Made by a program: the position numbers and the translations under genes
Notes under the pieces: generated by a model
What the model was told of the DNA's origin: nothing
Databases searched by the model: none
The model's input: only the letters and a program-made list of their open reading frames with translations
Shown: one piece after another, positions 59,009 through 64,000 of the stretch
Numbering within the stretch: the stretch's first letter is position 1
Layout: every line of letters starts with the position of its first letter
Assembly (NCBI GenBank): GCA_934643825.1
Contig: CAKUCW010000006.1
Location: 1 to 64,000, forward strand
DNA from: an uncultured Clostridia bacterium
Lineage (GTDB): Bacteria > Bacillota > Clostridia > Christensenellales > Aristaeellaceae
DNA length: 64,000 nt
Direction: 5' to 3'

Positions 59009-61318
59009 GTGAAACGTCTGTTCTGTCTCCTGCTTCTTTTCCTGCTGCTTCTGCCTGCCTTTGCCCTGGCAAAGGAAAGCGCCCAACCCTGTTACTGGCT
59101 GCTGACCGATGTGCATACCGAAAGGAGCGCATCCCAGCCCTACGGCGACGCGTCGGCAGAAGACAACGTGACCGCGCTGTCTTCCCTGCTGCCGGACGAA
59201 ATGCTTCAGGCGATGGAGGAAACGCACGTCTTCCGCCTCAGCGCTTCCCGTGAGCAGACCGGCGCGTCAGCCCGCAGCGAATACACGCTCTCCGGCATGC
59301 CGGCGCTCGTTCCCGGTGCCGCCTGCGCACGCCTTTCCCTGACGGCGACGACCAGCGAGGATCGTGGCTCTTTCTATCTCTACACCAGTCTGTATGCCGA
59401 CAACGCACGCATCGTCCGTGCCCGCGGCAACGGCGCCTGGGTCATCCGCGTTCCGTTCCCGCGCAAGGCGGTTTCCGGCGCAACCCGCGTCATCGTGCTG
59501 GATTCCCGCGAAATCCACGGCTTTGCCAATGTCAAGGCGGTTTATACCTACACCGCCGTTCCCGGAAAGATGCTCATCGATACGAACGGCGATATCGTGC
59601 TTTATGATCCGCTGGGCAACGAAACGTATCGCATCTCCCACGTTCTGGCAGGCGTTCTGCCCGTGTTCTCCGCCTCCGCTTCGGAAAGCGGCGACGTCGT
59701 GTTTTCCGCCGAGCTTCAGCCGGACGGTTCTGTCATTGCGCGTTTCCTGCCGGACAGCGGCTTGACGATCGAGGAGATCATCCAGCTGATCCGTCAGGCG
59801 CTCTCCTCCGCCGAGGCGGACGCGACGACCTCCGCCAGCGTCATTTCCTCGCTTTCTTCGAATCCGAACCTCGCGACGCTCTATGTCGCGCCCAACAGCA
59901 ATCTCTCCGACGAAGCGCTTTCCCTGCTGATCGGCGCGGCGTCCGGTCAGGCTGTCAGCGTGCCCACGCTTCAGGATGCCGTTGAATCCGGCGATGTCAC
60001 GCTGGATGCCCAGATAACGCCGACTCCCGCCCCGCTGACGTACAGCGAGCTGGCTAAGCGCATCGCTTCCGGCGAAACGCCGACTCCCTCGCCTTCCCCG
60101 GCGTTCCTCTCCGCCGCCGCAAAGGAAGCCCAGACCGCGCAGGCGCTGGCGCTTTACGGCGAAAACGGTGTGGAAGCCATCGCCCTGACCCCGTCTTCCC
60201 ACGCGGACGGAAAGACCCTTCAATCCATCGCGCAATCCATCGCGCAGGCACGCGAGGACAAGGACGCCTATGAAGCCCTGTTCGGCGAAAGCACGGAAAA
60301 CCAGGGCTTGTCCGATGGCAAAAACGCCATTCGCTTCACGCCTGAAAACGGCGATGCCGCCGGCGCTTCCATCGCGGTTGTGGATGGCAGCTATCTGCTC
60401 AGCATCCAGCCCGGCAGCGTTGCGCTCCTGCAAAAGGCGCTCAACGACCTGCTGATTACGCTCAACGCGACGCCGACTCCGACGCCGAGTCCCACTCCGA
60501 CCCCGGTTCCGACAGCTGTTCCGACGCCGACGCCCACTCCGACCCCGGTTCCGACGGCTGTTCCGACGCCCACGCCCACTCCGACTCCCACCCCGACCCC
60601 GGTTCCGACAGCTGTTCCGACTCCGACGCCTACTCCGACCCCGGTTCCGACAGCTGTTCCGACTCCGACGCCCACCCCGTCTCCGACTCCGACAGCTGTT
60701 CCGACACCCACGCCTACCCCGACCCCGGTTCCGACAGCTGTTCCGACGCCCACGCCTACCCCGTCTCCGACTCCGACGGCTGTTCCGACACCGACTCCCA
60801 CTCCGACCCCGGTTTCGACAGCTGTTCCGACTCCGACTCCCACTCTGACCCCGAGTCCGACTCCGACAGCTGTTCCCACTCCGACGCCTACCCCGACCCC
60901 GGTTCCGACAGCTGTTCCGACGCCCACGCCTACCCCGTCTCCGACTCCGACTGCTGTTCCGACACCCACTCCCACCCCGTCTCCGACTCCGACTGCTGTT
61001 CCGACACCCACTCCCACCCCGTCTCCGGTTCCGACGGCTGTTCCGACGCCCACTCCGACCCCGTCTCCGACTCCGACTGCTGTTCCGACACCCACTCCGA
61101 CCCCGTCTCCGACTCCGACAGCCGTTCCGACACCGACTCCCACCCCGACCCCGGTTCCGACGGCTGTTCCGACGCCTACGCCTTCGCCCACGCCTCTGCT
61201 GGCAACGACGATTGGCGGTACGTCCATTCTCATTCCGATCATCATCGTGCTTCTGTTCCTCGTCGTGCTGACGCTGCTCATCATCCTGATCGTCAACGAC
61301 AAAAAGAAGAGCCGCTGA
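59009..61318 (+). CDS. Cell-surface protein with a long Pro-Thr stalk
   Basis: A 769-residue exported protein. Signal peptide with a Leu-rich core (VKRLFCLLLLFLLLLPAFAL), an N-terminal domain (about 25-250) with beta-rich segments (VKAVYTYTAVPGKMLIDTNG), a helical middle, a Pro-Thr stalk (about 487-729) and a C-terminal membrane helix ending NDKKKSR. The KKKSR stop-transfer tail anchors it in the membrane; no LPXTG. The GTG start has AGGGGCGATTCCC upstream. The stalk would span the wall and present the N-terminal domain. Function unknown. Confidence 0.85.
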   Translation: MKRLFCLLLLFLLLLPAFALAKESAQPCYWLLTDVHTERSASQPYGDASAEDNVTALSSLLPDEMLQAMEETHVFRLSASREQTGASARSEYTLSGMPALVPGAACARLSLTATTSEDRGSFYLYTSLYADNARIVRARGNGAWVIRVPFPRKAVSGATRVIVLDSREIHGFANVKAVYTYTAVPGKMLIDTNGDIVLYDPLGNETYRISHVLAGVLPVFSASASESGDVVFSAELQPDGSVIARFLPDSGLTIEEIIQLIRQALSSAEADATTSASVISSLSSNPNLATLYVAPNSNLSDEALSLLIGAASGQAVSVPTLQDAVESGDVTLDAQITPTPAPLTYSELAKRIASGETPTPSPSPAFLSAAAKEAQTAQALALYGENGVEAIALTPSSHADGKTLQSIAQSIAQAREDKDAYEALFGESTENQGLSDGKNAIRFTPENGDAAGASIAVVDGSYLLSIQPGSVALLQKALNDLLITLNATPTPTPSPTPTPVPTAVPTPTPTPTPVPTAVPTPTPTPTPTPTPVPTAVPTPTPTPTPVPTAVPTPTPTPSPTPTAVPTPTPTPTPVPTAVPTPTPTPSPTPTAVPTPTPTPTPVSTAVPTPTPTLTPSPTPTAVPTPTPTPTPVPTAVPTPTPTPSPTPTAVPTPTPTPSPTPTAVPTPTPTPSPVPTAVPTPTPTPSPTPTAVPTPTPTPSPTPTAVPTPTPTPTPVPTAVPTPTPSPTPLLATTIGGTSILIPIIIVLLFLVVLTLLIILIVNDKKKSR
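60470..61195 (+). repeat. Coding tandem repeat (Pro-Thr stalk)
   Basis: Sixteen units, mostly 14 residues (42 bp), of the type TPTPTPTPVPTAVP or TPTPTPSPTPTAVP. Units 1, 3 and 9 differ in length, showing slippage-type gain or loss. Confidence 0.95.
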
Positions 61319-61383
61319 TTCTGCCGTATCCGCTCAGCTTGTTGACATCAGCAAATCGGGCTTAAACAGCAAAATCAAAAAAT

Positions 61384-61419
61384 TAGCTATTCTTCCTCTC
61401 GGGGGAGAATAGCTTTTTG
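61384..61419 (+). terminator. Terminator of the stalk-protein gene
   Basis: TTAGCTATTCTTCC...GGAGAATAGCTTTTTG, the same terminator type as at 17,133 and 28,325. Confidence 0.8.
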
Positions 61420-61531
61420 TTTACAGTCCGCGTTGATTCTGCCGTATCAACTCCCCTCCGTGCGCATATAAAAAGCAATGTGGTTTCAATCGCATCAGCT
61501 TGACTGACGACGCAAAAACGGAGGGATCGGA

Positions 61532-62596
61532 TTGAACGCAGCCAGAACGCTCTTTCCCGGCGCAATGGGACCGGACGGCTTTATCTCCTGCTTTGACCAC
61601 CTGCTCGACGAGGCGCACCTCAAGCGAAAGCTCATCCTCAAAGGCGGACCCGGCGTAGGCAAATCGACGTTCATGCGCCGGGTACACGCCGCGCTCTGCC
61701 CTGAAAACGAAGCGGCGACGCTGTATTTCTGCTCCGGCGACCCGGACAGTCTGGATGCCGTCGCCGTGCCGCATGCCGGGCTGCTCATTCTGGATGGCAC
61801 CGCGCCGCACATCGTCGATCCCGAGATTCCCGGTGCGCGTGACAGCATCATCAACCTCGGCGTCTGCTTAAACGAAGCCGCCATGCGCCCGCATCTGGCG
61901 CACATCCGCGTCTGCATGGCGGATCATGCCGCCTGTTCGCGGCGTGCGCGTGCCTGCATGGCTGCCGCCGCCGCGCTGGCAAAGGACAACGCCGCCGCCC
62001 TGCAATCCGCCGTGGATGGCAAGCGCCTGACCCGAATCACGCACGCGCTGATTCAGTCCGTCCTCTCTCAGGCAGGCGAAACGAGCGCCGTGCCGTCCGT
62101 CCGCCCGATTCTGACCGACGCGGTCACGCCGAAGGGCGAGCTTTGCCTGATCGGCGAGCATGCCCAACCGCGTGTTTTCCGTCTGCTGGCGCATTGGGGC
62201 ATGGATCTGACGCCCGTTCTCCGGGAAATCAGCCGCGCCGCACGCACGGCGGGCTACGATGTGGAAGAGCATCTCTGTCCGACCGTCCCCGGGCGTCTGC
62301 TGCACCTGACCATCCCCGCGCTCGGCACGCTCATCACCTCCGGCGATGCGCTTCCTTCCGAGCAGACCTTCGACTTTTCGTCGTGCATTCCGCAAGGTGC
62401 GCTTCTCCGTCATGAATGTGCGCTTGAGCAGGGACGGGCAGGCATCCGGCTGCATCTGCATCGGGCCGTCGCCGCGCTCGCGCAGGCGAAGCAGCTCCAC
62501 GACGAGCTGGAATCCTTCTATGTGCCCAACATGGACTTCGGGCGCTGGCAGGAAATCCTGAAGGAAACGCTGGATTCGCTTCCGCCTGCGGGCTGA
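61532..62596 (+). CDS. P-loop ATPase/nucleotide-kinase-like protein
   Basis: A 354-residue soluble protein with Walker A KGGPGVGKSTFMRRV (about 37-51) and Walker B-like GLLILDGTAPHIVDP. A second, degenerate half from about 200 (CLIGEHAQPRVFRLL, then TLITSGDALPSEQTFDFSSC) suggests an internal duplication of the P-loop fold, as in the PRK06851-like ATPases of Clostridia. The TTG start has GGAGGGATCGGA upstream. The last codons (SLPPAG) and stop lie within a family B-type repeat, so the C-terminus may have been altered by it. Confidence 0.82.
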   Translation: MNAARTLFPGAMGPDGFISCFDHLLDEAHLKRKLILKGGPGVGKSTFMRRVHAALCPENEAATLYFCSGDPDSLDAVAVPHAGLLILDGTAPHIVDPEIPGARDSIINLGVCLNEAAMRPHLAHIRVCMADHAACSRRARACMAAAAALAKDNAAALQSAVDGKRLTRITHALIQSVLSQAGETSAVPSVRPILTDAVTPKGELCLIGEHAQPRVFRLLAHWGMDLTPVLREISRAARTAGYDVEEHLCPTVPGRLLHLTIPALGTLITSGDALPSEQTFDFSSCIPQGALLRHECALEQGRAGIRLHLHRAVAALAQAKQLHDELESFYVPNMDFGRWQEILKETLDSLPPAG

Positions 62597-62882
62597 GCCC
62601 GCTCTCACTTCCGCCTGCGGGCTGAGCCCGCTCTCACTTCCGCCGAAGTTTTACAATACGCGATAGCTTTGCGCACGCGGGCGATGCTGTACTGAAATAT
62701 AACGAATCAACCGGGGATTGATGATAGCTTTGCGCACGCGGGCGATGCTGTGCAATTTTCCACGCGTTTCCAAAGTGGACTGAGTCCGCCCTCACTTCCG
62801 CCTGCGGGCTGAGCCCGCTCTCACTTCCGCCGAAGTTTTACATTACGCGATAGCTTTGCGCACGCGGGCGATGCCCTGCAAT
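62582..62882 (+). repeat. Tandem family B repeats
   Basis: Three GCGGGCTGAGCCCGCTCTCA starts (62,587, 62,617 and 62,806), one variant (GGACTGAGTCCGCC, 62,777), and three GCTTTGCGCACGCGGGCGATG cores (62,664, 62,727 and 62,850). The pattern is nested duplication rather than evenly spaced units. Confidence 0.75.
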
Positions 62883-62899
62883 TTCTAATCAAAACAAGA

Positions 62900-62938
62900 A
62901 ATCCGCTCCAGAAAAACTCTGGAGCGGATTTTTGATTA
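62900..62938 (-). terminator. Terminator of the FAD-dependent oxidoreductase gene
   Basis: AATCCGCTCCAGA and TCTGGAGCGGATT form a 13-bp stem with a 5-nt loop. On the minus strand it is followed by TCTTGTTTTG. The rest of 62,939-63,051 shows no gene. Confidence 0.65.
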
Positions 62939-63051
62939 GAGAAATACAGTTTCAGTTTCTTCTCGACTTTACAACAAAATGGCTTTGATTTCATTGCTGC
63001 TTTGAAGAGTATTCTGCTTGTTTGACATAACAACAAGCGTGTTGAACGCCC

Positions 63052-64000
63052 TTATTCCAAGGTATTCATGTATTCCACACTACTGCGTCCTGCCAAACGT
63101 CCAAACGTAAACGCATGGGACATCGTCCAACCATTTTCGCAAGCAACAGCTGCTGTACCGCCTGCGACATACAGCCCGGGAATAGGTTCTCCATCGACTT
63201 TAAGCACTTCAGATTTACCATTTCTAAGAAGACCGCCATAGTTTCCCATGGAGCCGGGCGCTGTTCTAACAGCATAGTACGGCGGCGTATTCAGGGCAAT
63301 TAGATTCGTCGTTCTGCCAAAATCTTCATCTACGCCCTTCTCTGCCATTTCGTTCCAACGCTCAACGGTCGCTTTTAGATTCGCAGGATCTACCCCGATC
63401 TTCTCAGCCAGTTCTTCGATGGTATCGGCAGAAATATACGGATCATCCATGATACGCTGCATCATCATGTTATCAATGCCGTTCTGATCGTTGATTGCCC
63501 AAAGATATTCACTGTCGTCTTTGCGCATCTGAACAAAGAATTCGTCCATTTTACGTCGATGCTCATCCGTAAAACGTTGTCCATCTTTACCTATGACAAT
63601 GCAGCCCCCAGCCTTATGGAATCCGGCGATCGTTGCAGGGAATCCGCCGACATGATACTGCTTGACCATGTCATAATCCGCCAAGCTGCCTCTGAAGAGA
63701 TCGACATTCACAATAGCGGCGCCCAATTCTCCCGCCATCATCAATCCATCACCCGTCGCGCCTACATGTGCTACCGGCAGACATCCTTGATACATGGGCA
63801 TCAGTCTGCCAACCAAATCGGTATTGTTTCCAAATCCGCCAGTCGCCAAGACTACCGCTTTTGCTTTAATGCGAATTTCATTTCCATTAGGGTCAACCGC
63901 AATTGCACCAATGATTTCGCCATTCTGACCAGTCAGCAGCTTCTTGCCAGGCGTATTGAGCAACACCTCGATGTCGCGAGATTCGAGTGCATTGCGGAAC
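63052..64000 (-). CDS. FAD-dependent fumarate-reductase-like oxidoreductase (partial)
   Basis: The C-terminal 315 or so residues of a flavocytochrome c/fumarate reductase-type flavoprotein; the frame is open to the right edge (RNALESRDIEVLLNTPGKK), so the N-terminus with the FAD dinucleotide motif lies outside. Visible motifs: AVVLATGGFGNN, HVGATGDGLMMAGELGA, RFTDEHRRK and the C-terminal FAD contact IPGLYVAGGTAAVACENGW. These enzymes reduce fumarate or other enoates (for example urocanate) as electron sinks in anaerobes; substrate unclear. It looks more AT-rich than its neighbours. Confidence 0.9.
   Translation of the reverse strand, partial: FRNALESRDIEVLLNTPGKKLLTGQNGEIIGAIAVDPNGNEIRIKAKAVVLATGGFGNNTDLVGRLMPMYQGCLPVAHVGATGDGLMMAGELGAAIVNVDLFRGSLADYDMVKQYHVGGFPATIAGFHKAGGCIVIGKDGQRFTDEHRRKMDEFFVQMRKDDSEYLWAINDQNGIDNMMMQRIMDDPYISADTIEELAEKIGVDPANLKATVERWNEMAEKGVDEDFGRTTNLIALNTPPYYAVRTAPGSMGNYGGLLRNGKSEVLKVDGEPIPGLYVAGGTAAVACENGWTMSHAFTFGRLAGRSSVEYMNTLE

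Noticed and set aside
60391..61302. A 303-residue minus-strand frame rich in VGVGVG
   Set aside because: It is the complement of the Pro-Thr repeat and keeps open only because of the repeat.
62582..62882. A second repeat block considered as CRISPR
   Set aside because: Nested partial duplications of one hairpin repeat, with no spacer structure.

Overview
The window looks like chromosomal DNA of a moderately high-GC, anaerobic, Gram-positive member of the Clostridia, most likely an uncultured gut lineage (Christensenellales-like by overall style; this is an inference, not a match). Pointers are the oxygen-sensitive class III ribonucleotide reductase, the Firmicutes gene order ylxM-ffh-rpsP-khpA-rimM, Shine-Dalgarno sites close to AAGGAGG, secreted proteins with simple type I signal peptides, a RelQ-type alarmone synthetase, and many short hairpin repeats just downstream of stop codons.

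Left part (1-33,000), host genes. nrdD; a membrane-anchored unknown; a LacI-type regulator divergent from a sugar ABC transporter (binding protein and two permeases, no ATPase); an ECF sigma factor with its putative membrane anti-sigma partner; a patatin-like lipase; oleate hydratase; a methionine ABC transporter (metQ, metN, metI) whose binding protein appears circularly permuted; a cation/proton antiporter; an HD-domain protein; two large secreted proteins of unknown function; rimM-khpA-rpsP-ffh-ylxM; a type I toxin/antisense-RNA locus; an EamA transporter; an sdpR-sdpI pair with twin operators; a secreted alpha/beta hydrolase; signal peptidase I; a DUF951 protein; relQ; two tRNA-Ser genes.

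Middle part (33,000-56,100), a phage late region, nearly all on the minus strand: small terminase, large terminase, portal, scaffold-like protein, N4-gp56-type major capsid protein, head-tail adaptor, beta-propeller-like tail hub, a Gln/Ser-rich virion protein, a 1329-residue polyvalent virion protein with MuF-C-like and ADP-ribosyltransferase-like N-terminal domains, tail fibre/adhesin proteins with collagen-like and Gly-rich stretches, small lysis-cassette peptides, NlpC/P60-SH3 endolysin and holin. No tape measure or major tail protein is seen, so the particle would be short-tailed. No integrase, repressor or replication genes are present, and the same intergenic repeats found among host genes have spread into it, suggesting a long-resident, perhaps domesticated, element. 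Two plus-strand cargo genes and an IS110 transposase scrap separate the large terminase from the portal. Two look-alike small RNA genes lie on the opposite strand just upstream of the polyvalent gene.

Right part (56,100-64,000), host genes again: threonine synthase, a small P-loop protein, a secreted protein with a long Pro-Thr stalk and a C-terminal membrane anchor, a P-loop ATPase, a tandem block of hairpin repeats, and the C-terminal part of an FAD-dependent fumarate-reductase-like enzyme running off the window.

Five kinds of short repeat recur (called A, B, C, D and a MITE-like element here). Most lie immediately 3' of genes and in a few cases they overlap the stop codon.
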